A stretch of 64,000 nt of DNA. Origin: Sporosarcina sp. PTS2304. GTDB lineage: Bacteria; Bacillota; Bacilli; Bacillales_A; Planococcaceae. The stretch covers positions 2,017,001 to 2,081,000 of the forward strand of contig NZ_CP031230.1 of assembly GCF_003351785.1 (NCBI RefSeq), given 5' to 3'. A model generated the notes under the pieces. The model did no database searches, had not been told where the DNA came from, and was given only the letters and a program-made list of their open reading frames with translations. Within the stretch, counting starts at the first letter, position 1; each line of letters begins with the position of its first letter. The translations under genes and the position numbers were made by a program. This document shows positions 36,700 through 46,059 of this stretch, in pieces.

Positions 36700-36810
36700 A
36701 AGATAAAAACTGCTAAAAACAGCACACTTTCCGCGAAAGCTGGCCATTTTTAGCAGTTTTCTTACTGACTATTCTAAACTATAAAGTGATTGGTAAAAAC
36801 TTGTTGACTT
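36700..36810. repeat. Hairpin repeat R1
   Basis: Arms AAAACTGCTAAAAA and TTTTTAGCAGTTTT enclose CTTTCCGCGAAAGC, then a conserved tail TTACTGACTATTCTAAA and TAAAGTG. A related copy (R2) lies at 41613-41760. On the minus strand it sits after the YqcI-like gene and ends in TTTTTATC, so it probably also terminates transcription. Confidence 0.65.
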
Positions 36811-36859
36811 TTTTCTTTTAAATCATAATGCTTTCTACACAGCATTCTTTACTACTAAT

Positions 36860-37606
36860 TTACTTTTCTTCTAAAGAGATTTTATGAGTAAAAGGACATT
36901 TACCGGTTATAGGTTCACAGTCATCTCCTATAAAAAATTGCTTCCATTCATTATGTGTCGGATCGCCGAAATGACTGATATCTGGATGTTTCGGTAAGTC
37001 ATCCCATAGTTCTACGCGCTCACGAACTTTCTCTCGTGAGTTGATACCGCCTTTTTCTGTTCCTTCTAATCCTTTGAAAATTTTACGTGGTTGGAATCCC
37101 ATTACTAAAGAATTTCCTAAGTCTCTTGTTTTTCGTTGTTTATAAGCTGGGGCATTTCCGAATGCGAAGATCGGTTCTCCGTTAAAATGGAAATCCCATA
37201 AGTGATGGTCGGGATCCTTCGGTGCACTCTCTGGCCATTCCGTAGTGTCTTCTTTATGCAAGTACTGTAAAATATCCCAAAATTGTTTACGATAGTCTTC
37301 CAATGTGCCTTCTGTTGCGAATGGCTCCACAAAAACAAATAATCCGTGCCGCTTATGTTCAGGATTGTCAAATAGTAACAAAAAAGACTCTAGCGCACGC
37401 GGAAGATTAGACCAATCTTCTTGTGTAATATAAGCATAGCGGAGTTCCCCTTTGTTTTCGCCCGCCATCCCAAAATAACAAGGAAAAGTCTGATCTGTTA
37501 CAGTGTTATGGAATGTTTGATATTCATTCAATAACCACTCTGGCAAATCTTTTCGTTTAGCAAAATCTTCTTTCGTTAATAAAGCGTCTGGTGTTTGAAT
37601 CAACAT
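36860..37606 (-). CDS. YqcI/YcgG family protein
   Basis: A 248-residue soluble protein of the YqcI/YcgG family; conserved regions include PCYFGMAGENKGELRYAYI, DDPDHHLWDFHFNGEPIF-like text around residue 150, and FQPRKIFKGLE. The C-terminus has a CEPITGKCPF pair. Function in the family is unknown. GGGGATGA-type sequence precedes the ATG. It stands alone, with hairpin repeat R1 downstream. Confidence 0.8.
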   Translation of the reverse strand: MLIQTPDALLTKEDFAKRKDLPEWLLNEYQTFHNTVTDQTFPCYFGMAGENKGELRYAYITQEDWSNLPRALESFLLLFDNPEHKRHGLFVFVEPFATEGTLEDYRKQFWDILQYLHKEDTTEWPESAPKDPDHHLWDFHFNGEPIFAFGNAPAYKQRKTRDLGNSLVMGFQPRKIFKGLEGTEKGGINSREKVRERVELWDDLPKHPDISHFGDPTHNEWKQFFIGDDCEPITGKCPFTHKISLEEK

Positions 37607-37768
37607 TTCATCCCCCTTCTTTCTATATTTTCCCCTACCCCTTCCAAAAAGTCCATTATATAGTCGGAAAAATAAGTTTTTTCAAAAATGATAGCAAGTG
37701 CCAAGATCACTGTAGAAGTAAGCGCTCTATCATAATCTGAGGTAAATGAATAGTAACTAAGATCTAAC

Positions 37769-37806
37769 GAAAAAGTGTAAAGGAAATCATTCCTCTACAC
37801 TTTTCA
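37769..37806 (-). terminator. Terminator downstream of the CMD-family gene
   Basis: Hairpin AAAAGTGTAAAGGAA with TTCCTCTACACTTTT (one mismatch), with T-rich flank on the minus strand. It lies in the 299-base gap 37607-37905, which has no gene. Confidence 0.65.
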
Positions 37807-37905
37807 TTGTAGTTTACTACTATATCTTTCAGAAAAAAACTCACTTGTATGGAAAAAATGAAGGTTAACTGTTTTTGACAATGTAGATCATTTTTTAATA
37901 CCTTT

Positions 37906-38274
37906 TCATTGAACCGGATTCGGATCTTCAGACAAATCATCCATCGTCTGCATCACCAATGTAACTGCTTGACTTAGTGCGCTTCCCCCACCAAGTGCAG
38001 CTGCTATACTAATAGCTTCAAGTATTTCCATTGAAGTGCAACCATTTTCCACACAACTTTTCGTATGATAAATAATACAGTATTCACTATGTGCGTAAAC
38101 ACTTACCGCCAGCGCTATTAAATGCTTCTGCTTGTGACTAATTTCTCCCTCTTCAAAACACGATTCTGAGAACGCGTGAAACGACTGTACGACGTTCGGT
38201 GCTTTTTCACCCATTGCACCCATCCCTGTTTTATAGTCTTGCAAAATCGCTTCTGTAAATGTGAAATCCTCCAT
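37906..38274 (-). CDS. Carboxymuconolactone decarboxylase family (AhpD-like) protein
   Basis: A 122-residue all-helical protein of the CMD/AhpD family. The core motif reads SEYCIIYHTKSCVENG: the Cys-x3-His part is kept but the first cysteine of the classic CxxC is a serine, so a disulfide-reductase role is doubtful. AGGAGGGA lies before the ATG. Single gene; substrate unknown. It is divergent from the metallophosphoesterase gene. Confidence 0.8.
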   Translation of the reverse strand: MEDFTFTEAILQDYKTGMGAMGEKAPNVVQSFHAFSESCFEEGEISHKQKHLIALAVSVYAHSEYCIIYHTKSCVENGCTSMEILEAISIAAALGGGSALSQAVTLVMQTMDDLSEDPNPVQ

Positions 38275-38374
38275 GAAATCCCTCCTGTATAGATGAAGTA
38301 TATCCAGTTGTTTGTTTGCTATACAGAGAGAACGGAAATAAGATAACTACATAACAAACGAGAGGATGAATTAC

Positions 38375-38872
38375 ATGAAAATCGTTATTACGGGTGATAC
38401 CCATATTCCTGGTAGAGGAACCAGCTTACCTAAACGACTGATTGAAGAATGTCGTATTGCAGATTTAATTTTACATACGGGGGATTGGAAATCAACGAAA
38501 GCAGTACAATTACTCTCTTCATACGCAGAAGTAAAGGGAGTGGTTGGAAATGTGGATGACGAAGAACTTCATACGCAATTCCCCTTACAACAAATTATTG
38601 AAGTAAAGGGAAAAAGAATTGGTATCGTGCATGGCCACGGTACTCAAAAAACTACCGAAAAACGTGCTATTGAAGCATTTGAAGGGATGTCAGTAGATAT
38701 CATTGTTTTTGGACATTCCCACATTCCTATAGTGCGTTATATGAATAAAACTCTCCTCATCAATCCAGGATCCCCAACCCATAAACGAAAACTGCCCTAC
38801 TATTCATTTGTTGTTTTGTCTATTGATCAAGACATACGGGCAGAAGTGATATTTTTTGATAGTAAAGAGTAA
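38375..38872 (+). CDS. YfcE/MJ0936-family metallophosphoesterase
   Basis: A 165-residue calcineurin-like phosphoesterase. Metal motifs in order: GDTHIPG, HTGDW, GNVDDEE, HGHG and GHSHIPIV, then NPGSPTHKR. I start at ATG 38375 with GAGAGG nine bases upstream; the ATG at 38366 overlaps it. Family members act on phosphodiesters (YfcE type) with Mn2+. Natural substrate is unknown. Confidence 0.88.
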   Translation: MKIVITGDTHIPGRGTSLPKRLIEECRIADLILHTGDWKSTKAVQLLSSYAEVKGVVGNVDDEELHTQFPLQQIIEVKGKRIGIVHGHGTQKTTEKRAIEAFEGMSVDIIVFGHSHIPIVRYMNKTLLINPGSPTHKRKLPYYSFVVLSIDQDIRAEVIFFDSKE

Positions 38873-38881
38873 GGCGATTGT

Positions 38882-39901
38882 TTATCGATAAGTCCATCCA
38901 CGTTTATAAGGGATAGACGAATCAATCTCCACTCCTAATTCTTTCGCTGCTGTATATGGCCAGTAAGGATTGCGCAGTAATTCACGTGCAAGCAATACTA
39001 CATCCGCACGACCATTTTGTAAGATTTCTTCTGCTTGAAGTGCTGATGTAATTAGGCCTACTGCACCTGTCGGGATATTCGCTTCATTTCGGATAGTATC
39101 TGCATACGGTACTTGGTAGCCAGGAAATGCATGTATTTTTGCAGGTACAACTCCACCCGAACTGACGTCTACTAAATCTACTCCTTGCTCTTTCATCCAA
39201 CGCGCCATTTCAACGTATTGAGACGTGTTCATACCGTCTGCATAATCTTCCGCAGATATTCTTACAAAGAGAGGTCCTTCCCAAACAGAACGGATCGCGT
39301 CAATCACTTGTCGTAACATACGATAACGATTTTCTGCTGATCCCCCATATTCATCTGTACGGTGATTGCATAGTGGAGATAGAAATTCATTGATCAAATA
39401 ACCATGGGCACCATGTATTTCTATAACATCAAAGCCAGCTTTTTTTGAACGAATAGCAGCTTGCTTAAATGCTTCAATGGTTGCTTGGATATTTCCAGTT
39501 GTCATAGCTGACGGTGTTTTGTATTCTTCACTAAATGCTATTTCACTCGGAGCATAAATCTTCCCTTCCACTGTCGCTTTTCTTCCCGCATGTGCTAACT
39601 GTATGCCGGTTTTTGCACCATGTTGCTTCATCAAGGAGACAATTTCTGCTAATCCTTCTATATGATCATCCGACCATATACCTAAATCTTCGTTGGAAAT
39701 TCTGCCTTCAGGTTGAACAGCTGTCGCTTCTACAATGATGAGACCGACCTGCCCCACTGCACGAGTAGGATAGTGCACTTTATGCCAATCTTCCACTTTC
39801 CCATCTTGTTTGTCAGATGAATACATACACATAGGTGACATCACAATTCTGTTTTTTAATGTAATATTGCGAATGGTATAGGGTGTAAATAATTTTTTCA
39901 T
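38882..39901 (-). CDS. namA: NADPH dehydrogenase NamA (old yellow enzyme, YqjM)
   Basis: FMN oxidoreductase reducing alpha,beta-unsaturated carbonyls and nitro-compounds with NADPH. Nearly every YqjM signature is visible: [13 protein letters not shown] with the redox-tuning cysteine near residue 25, [37 protein letters not shown] with the two substrate histidines, and the FMN-phosphate region [13 protein letters not shown]. Length is 339 residues. AAGGAGGAT precedes the ATG. It converges on the metallophosphoesterase with a gap of only nine bases. Confidence 0.93.
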   Translation of the reverse strand: MKKLFTPYTIRNITLKNRIVMSPMCMYSSDKQDGKVEDWHKVHYPTRAVGQVGLIIVEATAVQPEGRISNEDLGIWSDDHIEGLAEIVSLMKQHGAKTGIQLAHAGRKATVEGKIYAPSEIAFSEEYKTPSAMTTGNIQATIEAFKQAAIRSKKAGFDVIEIHGAHGYLINEFLSPLCNHRTDEYGGSAENRYRMLRQVIDAIRSVWEGPLFVRISAEDYADGMNTSQYVEMARWMKEQGVDLVDVSSGGVVPAKIHAFPGYQVPYADTIRNEANIPTGAVGLITSALQAEEILQNGRADVVLLARELLRNPYWPYTAAKELGVEIDSSIPYKRGWTYR

Positions 39902-40040
39902 AAAAGATCCTCCTTATGTTTCTGTACAGCAAAGTATAGCAAATATGAGTTCATTTTTAAGGAACGAGGATTACATCTACTTTTCTATGAAACCTTAAAT
40001 GTAGTGAAACGTATACTATGTATAGAAAGGAAGGGATTAG

Positions 40041-40661
40041 ATGAACCCTCTCATATCCATTTGGACACAACCTAAAGAAACGATTCGTTATGTGCTTGAA
40101 TACAAAACATGGAGCTATAGTTTTTTCATTTTATTGTTATCAGCTATTAGTGTAGGACTTACTTCTTTTGCTGATACCGATTTCATACCCGATCTCCCAC
40201 TCATTGTTCTCGTTATGCTTGCAATTATTTCAACTTTTATCGGTAGCATCATTAGTTTGTTTATCAGCGCTGCCTTATACAATTGGATAGGAAAGTGGCT
40301 TGGAGGGACTGGGAATTTTAGTGACATGTTCCAAATGACTCCTATTGCTTCGATTCCGCTCATCTGGATGCTCCCTATTAACTTGTTGTTAGTCGTCGTA
40401 TTCGGTAAAAGCATATTTATCGGGATGGATGAATCAGTAGCGTTTGTGAGTTTGCCAGCCACTCTTTTATTATTAAGTAATATTCTGACGTTTGGATTAA
40501 GCATTTTTGGCTTCATTATATTATCGAAAGGAATCGGTATTGTTCATCATTTCTCCTCTTGGAGAGGATTTAGTGTGCTGATGATTATTTTCGGTTTTGC
40601 ATTAGTGATTTTTGTTCCATTGCTGATTTTGCTGTTCTTTATAGTTATTGCAGCTGTTTGA
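40041..40661 (+). CDS. Yip1-family membrane protein
   Basis: A 206-residue protein with about five membrane segments after a short cytoplasmic start (MNPLISIWTQPKETIRYVLE), the YIP1-family pattern; GGTGNFSDMFQMTPIASIPL is the conserved loop. Function in bacteria is unknown. AAAGGAAGGG lies upstream of the ATG, and a terminator follows. A plausible SigA -10 (TATACTATG region) sits about 30 bases upstream. Confidence 0.8.
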   Translation: MNPLISIWTQPKETIRYVLEYKTWSYSFFILLLSAISVGLTSFADTDFIPDLPLIVLVMLAIISTFIGSIISLFISAALYNWIGKWLGGTGNFSDMFQMTPIASIPLIWMLPINLLLVVVFGKSIFIGMDESVAFVSLPATLLLLSNILTFGLSIFGFIILSKGIGIVHHFSSWRGFSVLMIIFGFALVIFVPLLILLFFIVIAAV

Positions 40662-40677
40662 CCAGTAGTAGCCAAGA

Positions 40678-40719
40678 TAAAAAAAGTGCGCGGAGGCAAT
40701 GCCACCACGCACTTTTTTA
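40678..40719. terminator. Bidirectional terminator between Yip1 and DJ-1 genes
   Basis: AAAAAAGTGCG and CGCACTTTTTT arms with inner GG-CAATGCC pairing, and A/T runs on both sides. Confidence 0.88.
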
Positions 40720-40724
40720 TCTAA

Positions 40725-41279
40725 TTATTTAGTAAGCATCTTCATAAATTCTCTCATTAATCCTGGAAGGTCTGGCCATGCATGTCCCGATACGAGGTTG
40801 CCTTCCGTATGAAGATCCTTTTCAATATATGTCGCACCTGTTGCTATGACATCCGGTTTACATGCAATATAGGCTGTCAGCTCCCTTCCTTTCATTACGT
40901 CCGGAAGTACAGATAATACTTGCGCAGCATGACAGACTGCAGCGACAGGTTTGTTTTCTTCAAAGAAATGTCGAACAATCGCAGGGAGATGCTCGTCTAA
41001 ACGGATATATTCTGGAGCGCGTCCTCCTGGAATAATCAACGCATCGTAATCAGTCGGGTCTACATCTTTAAACGCCAGTTGAGAATCCAATCCATAGGCC
41101 GGTTTCTCTACATATGTTTCCATCCCATCAATAAAGTCATGCGTGACCGTATACAATTTCTTTACGGAAGGAGAAGCGATTGTCGTCTCGAACCCTTCTT
41201 CTAAGCAACGATAGTACGGATAAAATATTTCTAATGCTTCCACTGCATCTCCACCAAGAATTAAAACTTTTTTACTCAT
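40725..41279 (-). CDS. DJ-1/PfpI family protein
   Basis: A 184-residue glutamine-amidotransferase-like protein of the DJ-1/PfpI family. The nucleophile elbow is AAVCHAAQVL (Cys at about residue 116, followed by His) and the partner glutamate is in GDAVEALEIF; PGGRAPEYIR and SGHAWPDLP are family loops. I start at ATG 41279, after GAGAGGAATG. Possible roles are glyoxalase III, deglycase or stress protease; they cannot be separated here. Confidence 0.87.
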   Translation of the reverse strand: MSKKVLILGGDAVEALEIFYPYYRCLEEGFETTIASPSVKKLYTVTHDFIDGMETYVEKPAYGLDSQLAFKDVDPTDYDALIIPGGRAPEYIRLDEHLPAIVRHFFEENKPVAAVCHAAQVLSVLPDVMKGRELTAYIACKPDVIATGATYIEKDLHTEGNLVSGHAWPDLPGLMREFMKMLTK

Positions 41280-41428
41280 GTACATTCCTCTCTTCCAATT
41301 CTGAATTATGTTACTACTTTATCACATTCGACATTTCTTGCACTATTCCTCTATCTACTGTAGACCTCTCACTATTTATGTATTTTTTCCAGCTGAGTGA
41401 AGCATAGTAGAAAGAGGAGGGATGTTCA

Positions 41429-41602
41429 ATGAATAAACGCGTTCGTCGTCTTTTTCATAAAGACACTATTCAAGAAGAAATGGGCTTAGCATTCGAATCC
41501 GAGGCAAACGAATCTGCGCGCGTACGAGAAAATGCTTCGGGTAAAGAATATCGTGAAGCAGTTAAACAAGTTTATCGTGAAACAGAAAACAAAAGAACGT
41601 AA
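41429..41602 (+). CDS. Small charged protein of 57 residues
   Basis: Short gene with AGAGGAGG seven bases before an ATG. The 57-residue product (starts MNKRVRRLFHKDTIQEEMGL, ends VYRETENKRT) is very rich in Arg, Glu and Lys and has no membrane segment or cysteine. I do not recognise a family. It ends just before hairpin repeat R2, which can act as its terminator. Confidence 0.6.
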   Translation: MNKRVRRLFHKDTIQEEMGLAFESEANESARVRENASGKEYREAVKQVYRETENKRT

Positions 41603-41612
41603 AGAAAACCTT

Positions 41613-41760
41613 GCTTTTAAAATCGAAAACCGCCAAAACAGCATTCTTTCCGCGAGATTTTGAAGCTCTTCGCAGGAGTCAGCTATTTTTGGCGGTTTTC
41701 TTATTGACTGTTTTAAAGAGTAAAGTGGCAAGTGCTAAGATAATTGACATTTATCTTTTC
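41613..41760. repeat. Hairpin repeat R2
   Basis: Arms AAAACCGCCAAAA and TTTTTGGCGGTTTT enclose CTTTCCGCGAGA and a 40-base insert absent from R1; the tail TTATTGACTGTTTTAAA and TAAAGTG matches R1 (36700-36810). It sits between convergent transcripts. Confidence 0.65.
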
Positions 41761-41795
41761 AAATAATGACATCTTTTAGATAGTTCACTTTTATA

Positions 41796-43091
41796 TTAGC
41801 GTGCTAATCGTTTCTTTGTTCGATACATCATATATTGTTCAATGAGAATAGCCAAAATTGTTCCGGTGATTAGGCCATTCGATAAAGTAGAAGCTACGAT
41901 GGCTGGTAGTTGCGACAAGCTTTCTGCTGGTACAAACATCGTACCTACTCCGACCATTAGACCGAATGCAACCGCTTGACGCGCACGGTCTTTTTCTGGA
42001 TCTTCATCAAGTTCGTTAAAAGCCATAGAGACCATTTTTGTGAAAATGGCGAACGTTACTGCATATGCAACAGGTGCGGGAAGAGCTGCAAAAATGGCCA
42101 TTACGCTAGGAAAAAGAGTCAAAACTACGAGCAATGAACTCCCTATGATAAACGGCTTGATCGACGGCATGCGTGTAGTACCTACAAATCCCGCAGATCC
42201 TGAAATGGGTACTGAACCAATAGCAGAAAACAATCCCGCCAGTAAATGGATAATCCCTGATGCAAATGCTCCCTGGCGTAGCCTGTCCGGTGGTGTTATG
42301 TGAAATGAATGCTTTAACAAATGTTCCATTACACGAATGGATGCAAGCATATTGGCAACTAGCAATAATGTGATAAAGATGGCAGTCACTAATACACCGC
42401 CATCCCATACTGGCTTACCATACACTAACATGTTCGGAAATTGAATCAGTTGATCGGACACTTTTGCGACTTCAGGAGTTTTACCAAGGAGGAGAAATAA
42501 TACCCAGCCAAGCGCGATTGAAATGAGTACAGCATACTTCGAAATGGTCGGTCGTTTATTACCCATAGCTATGAACGTAATTAGTAAGACGATAAAACTT
42601 CCACCTAAAATGATAGGATCCAAATAATCGCCTGTTTCTTCGACTCCTATCATACCTTTTAGAAACGTTCCGCTTAACTGCAAGATTAACAGCAAGAGGT
42701 AAGTAAATGTAATAGCAGGTGTGAAAAGAGCTTTCATCTTGGTGATGACTCCCGTGGCGGCCAACAAGATGAACAGCACTCCACTGTAGAACATACCACT
42801 TTGTAGAGCTTGCAGGGCGTCTGTTGATGTTGTATAGAAAATACCTACCATTCCCGCGTACACCACATAAATCCCCCACCATAAACCAGCGGGTCCTTCG
42901 TTTATAGGCAGTCGATGCCCGAAAAATGCTTGAATTAGACATGCGATACCGAGTAAAAATATCGTTCGTTGCATAAATAGCGACGTTTCAACAGAATCCA
43001 TCCCGAAAACGTGGGCGATTGCTATCGGTGCTGCGATAGATGATGCGATAAGAAAGACAGTCCATTGGATACCGCCTGCAAGATGTTTCAT
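41796..43091 (-). CDS. Purine/pyrimidine permease of the NCS2 family
   Basis: A 431-residue nucleobase:cation symporter-2 protein resembling Bacillus YwdJ. Features include the N-terminal IAAPIAIAHVFG, the helix-8 region with FSAIGSVPISGSAGFVGTTRMPS, and about 13 to 14 membrane segments. CGGAGGAAT precedes the ATG. Substrate (uracil, xanthine or another base) is not predictable. No purine riboswitch is visible upstream. Confidence 0.85.
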   Translation of the reverse strand: MKHLAGGIQWTVFLIASSIAAPIAIAHVFGMDSVETSLFMQRTIFLLGIACLIQAFFGHRLPINEGPAGLWWGIYVVYAGMVGIFYTTSTDALQALQSGMFYSGVLFILLAATGVITKMKALFTPAITFTYLLLLILQLSGTFLKGMIGVEETGDYLDPIILGGSFIVLLITFIAMGNKRPTISKYAVLISIALGWVLFLLLGKTPEVAKVSDQLIQFPNMLVYGKPVWDGGVLVTAIFITLLLVANMLASIRVMEHLLKHSFHITPPDRLRQGAFASGIIHLLAGLFSAIGSVPISGSAGFVGTTRMPSIKPFIIGSSLLVVLTLFPSVMAIFAALPAPVAYAVTFAIFTKMVSMAFNELDEDPEKDRARQAVAFGLMVGVGTMFVPAESLSQLPAIVASTLSNGLITGTILAILIEQYMMYRTKKRLAR

Positions 43092-43161
43092 TGGATGATT
43101 CCTCCGATGCTACAGTAGAAATTTGATGTAATTTAGTATAACACGCAAGGAAGGTTTTAGG

Positions 43162-43199
43162 ATGATTCGGATAAATAGAAGCCCGTTTATCCGAATCAT
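43162..43199 (-). terminator. Hairpin after the penicillin acylase gene
   Basis: Perfect 14-bp stem ATGATTCGGATAAA with TTTATCCGAATCAT, about 80 bases past the penicillin acylase stop. The T-run on the minus strand is weak, so termination efficiency is uncertain. Confidence 0.6.
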
Positions 43200-43278
43200 T
43201 TTCTCGTACATTCTGTATTGGTAGTGTTTCAAGAAAGAGCGAGTGATTTCTCAGATGCAAATACAATTTACAAAGACA

Positions 43279-45642
43279 TTAATTTTTTACTGGTTTCAAA
43301 GTTAACACTTGTCCTTTTGAAATATCTTGCGTTAGGCTAGTTTCATGGAATTCACCACGCGCCCAATCATCCACTTGATCGTGGAACCACTTTGACTTCA
43401 CGTGACCACTTTGACCTGGACCGACGATATGGTACGTTTTCGTTAAATCCGCCAAATCGGCTACGAATCTCCACGATGCCCCGTGATTTACGGAGCCATC
43501 ATCTTTAAATGCAGCCGCTTGAACGGTAATATTGGACCCGCCAATCGGTTGTCTAGGAGGATTTAGAAATCTTTCAAGTAAAGGAGATGCACTTGCCAAT
43601 GGATGCGGAAAAGTGAGTTGATGAAAATTTCCCCATGCCCATTTACTTTGCTTATCACCAAACTCATTTGCAATATCTTTTAGTGCATTGTTGAAAGCAG
43701 TATATACCCATTGATCCACACCTTGTTTTTTATCTAACCAAACACTGGATTCACCTGCATAGCCTTTACGTAATAGTTCATCTGTTATTTGAGCTTTGCC
43801 AGGCATAAGTGCATAAACGTCCTTTGGCATAGCGTCACGAAACATATCTATTTGCAATTGCTTCATCCATTTGTGGAAAATAAGTGGTGCAATACTTTCT
43901 TTAGAATCTATTTGATCCCACTTTTTCAATGCAGTCAAGCTTTCTTCAAACGCACGATTGGTATCTACTTTTTCTACAGAACTGATCATTGATTGTAAAA
44001 ACTCGGCAGCATATAAATTCTTTTGATCCATTTGTAACTGCATCATATCTTCCGCTGTAAAGTTATCTCCTTCTCTTAATACTTCAACTATCCGTTCATA
44101 CCGATAAGGTTGAGCCCAAAACTTTGTAATATGATAAGGATATGAGCTATCTACTATTTCATTATTCGCTGTTGCTATAAATCCTTCTTTTGGATTGACT
44201 ACTCTCGGAAGTTCGTCATATGGAACATATCCTGTCCACCCATAGTCTGAGGAATCGCCTGGTACAGCCAATTGTGCATCTCCTTGCTTACGAATGGGAA
44301 TACGTCCATTTGCTTTGTAGGCGATTGTTCCATCTGTAGAAGCAAAAACAAAATTTTGTGCAGGTGCATGGAATTTCTCAAGCGCAGTTTCAAAACTTTC
44401 CCAATTGGTAGCCTTATTGATTTCCATAATCGCTTCTAACTCAGTAGTTGGCTCCAATGCCGTCCATTGCATAGAGAGCTGTGCTTTCGGTTTTTGTTCG
44501 GAATAGATAATGTCTGAAATAATAGGACCATGCCTTGTGACAATTACTTCAAAGGGAATATCTTCCCCATTTTTTACTTTAATCGTTTCATCACGAATTT
44601 CTGCTTGTTCCCACTGTTCGTCATAGCGATACTTTCCTTTTTCCGTCGGATGAGGTACTTCTATATAAAGATCTTGCACATCCGGTCCTACATTCGTTAC
44701 GCCCCATGCAATCTGTTCATTATTCCCTAAAATAATACCTGGAATTCCAGCGAAAATGACTCCTTCAACGTTTTGTTCAGGTGATTGTAAATGCATTTGA
44801 TACCAAATAGAAGGCGTACTTAACCCAAGGTGCGGATCATCTGCTACAAGCGGTTTTCCTGAAGCTGTTTTTTCACCAGACACTACCCAGTTGTTACTCC
44901 CATTAAATTCTTCAGGTGATAATTCAGGCAAGAATCTTCCTGCAATTTCAATAGGATATTGCTTATTCGCTGCGATTATCGATTCTGCATTTTCAGGATA
45001 AGTGATTAATAGTTCTTTTGCTTGATCTTCAGGGTATTCGTTAAACGCCCAATGACGAAATGCTTGTGGTTGCCATTTTCCACCTAAATCATATGCCATA
45101 TACTTACCAATCGTCAGTGAATCGACAGGTGACCATTCCTCTGGTTCATAGCCAAGTAATGCAAATTCATAAGAGAGTTTTTTCGTCGTCCTTACTTCCT
45201 CTATAAACGCATTCACCCCTTCGGCATACCAGGCAAGCACTTCTTTTGCATGATCTCCATAACCTTCATAAGATAACTCTGCTGCTTTACGCAAACTAAA
45301 CGTCCGGAATAACTTATCTGTGCCGATCGCCTTGTCTCCTACAACTTCCGCTAATCTGCCACTCGCTTGTCTACGCGCCAAATCCATTTGAAACAATCGA
45401 TCTTGTGCTTGTACATAACCTTGTGCACGATATAAATCCGCATCTGTTTTCGCCAGAATATGAGGCACTCCTTTTTCATCTCGTGTCACTACTACTTCTT
45501 CATCAAGAATGAGTACTTCATGTTCTCCAGCCACTACTGGTTTAGATTTGAGTATGTAAGCGTTTACAACTATTGCCAACGTGGCTGCTAGAAGCGATAG
45601 TATACTAAGACTCCATAATATAATTTTTCTTCTACGGCTCAT
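43279..45642 (-). CDS. Penicillin acylase family Ntn-hydrolase, membrane anchored
   Basis: An Ntn-hydrolase precursor of about 787 residues. One N-terminal membrane segment (ILWSLSILSLLAATLAIVVN) places the enzyme outside the cell. The alpha part contains RDEKGVPHILAKTDADLYRAQGYV-type text; the beta chain would begin at the serine of NGSNNWVVSG near residue 257, the autocatalytic cleavage point; HGPIISDI and the C-terminal NPPRQPIGGSNIT are also typical. ATG 45642 follows AAGGAAGG; a GTG three codons earlier overlaps that site. Likely substrates are N-acyl compounds such as acyl-homoserine lactones or beta-lactams, but this is inference. Confidence 0.88.
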   Translation of the reverse strand: MSRRRKIILWSLSILSLLAATLAIVVNAYILKSKPVVAGEHEVLILDEEVVVTRDEKGVPHILAKTDADLYRAQGYVQAQDRLFQMDLARRQASGRLAEVVGDKAIGTDKLFRTFSLRKAAELSYEGYGDHAKEVLAWYAEGVNAFIEEVRTTKKLSYEFALLGYEPEEWSPVDSLTIGKYMAYDLGGKWQPQAFRHWAFNEYPEDQAKELLITYPENAESIIAANKQYPIEIAGRFLPELSPEEFNGSNNWVVSGEKTASGKPLVADDPHLGLSTPSIWYQMHLQSPEQNVEGVIFAGIPGIILGNNEQIAWGVTNVGPDVQDLYIEVPHPTEKGKYRYDEQWEQAEIRDETIKVKNGEDIPFEVIVTRHGPIISDIIYSEQKPKAQLSMQWTALEPTTELEAIMEINKATNWESFETALEKFHAPAQNFVFASTDGTIAYKANGRIPIRKQGDAQLAVPGDSSDYGWTGYVPYDELPRVVNPKEGFIATANNEIVDSSYPYHITKFWAQPYRYERIVEVLREGDNFTAEDMMQLQMDQKNLYAAEFLQSMISSVEKVDTNRAFEESLTALKKWDQIDSKESIAPLIFHKWMKQLQIDMFRDAMPKDVYALMPGKAQITDELLRKGYAGESSVWLDKKQGVDQWVYTAFNNALKDIANEFGDKQSKWAWGNFHQLTFPHPLASASPLLERFLNPPRQPIGGSNITVQAAAFKDDGSVNHGASWRFVADLADLTKTYHIVGPGQSGHVKSKWFHDQVDDWARGEFHETSLTQDISKGQVLTLKPVKN

Positions 45643-45948
45643 AGGTACCACCTTCCTTTTACTTTCTTTGTCTTACTATTATTCTAGAAACATTTCATTA
45701 CTCCTCTTTACAACTACACGATCCATCTTCTGTAAGACGTCCCGTACTGTTAATATAGTCGAATACGCTTAAAGACAAATGATTACCTATAGATTGTATA
45801 ACACTAAAATAAAGTCTGTTTCCCTGTTATCCAAAAGCCACGCTTCCCCCGGGGTAAGCATAAGCGGAGCCTTAGGAGCACCTCTTTGCTTGTTAGAATT
45901 TTTCCGCTCCGTTATACTTTGATGTTCCAAAAAATAGTTACTAACAAT
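45643..45948. other. Intergenic DNA upstream of penicillin acylase
   Basis: AT-rich region with no credible ORF. A GC-rich segment near 45835-45900 with CCCCCGGGG at its centre might be a worn repeat, but it matches neither repeat family well. Confidence 0.4.
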
Positions 45949-45989
45949 AAAAAAAGCGTAAAGAACGAAGTGTCCTTTACGCTTTTTTG
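45949..45989. terminator. Terminator hairpin upstream of the aeRF1-type gene 3' end
   Basis: Arms AAAAAAGCGTAAAG and CTTTACGCTTTTTT around a ten-base loop; it ends the aeRF1-type gene transcript on the minus strand. Confidence 0.85.
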
Positions 45990-46059
45990 CACGGTATGTC
46001 CCTGCCTTTTTCTTTTGTTGACATAGCCATAGTGAGGAATTGCCCTGTCTTGTATTTCA

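Noticed and set aside
43092..43278. Purine riboswitch upstream of the NCS2 permease
   Set aside because: No aptamer-like three-way junction or conserved loops were seen; the only structure is the terminator-like hairpin.
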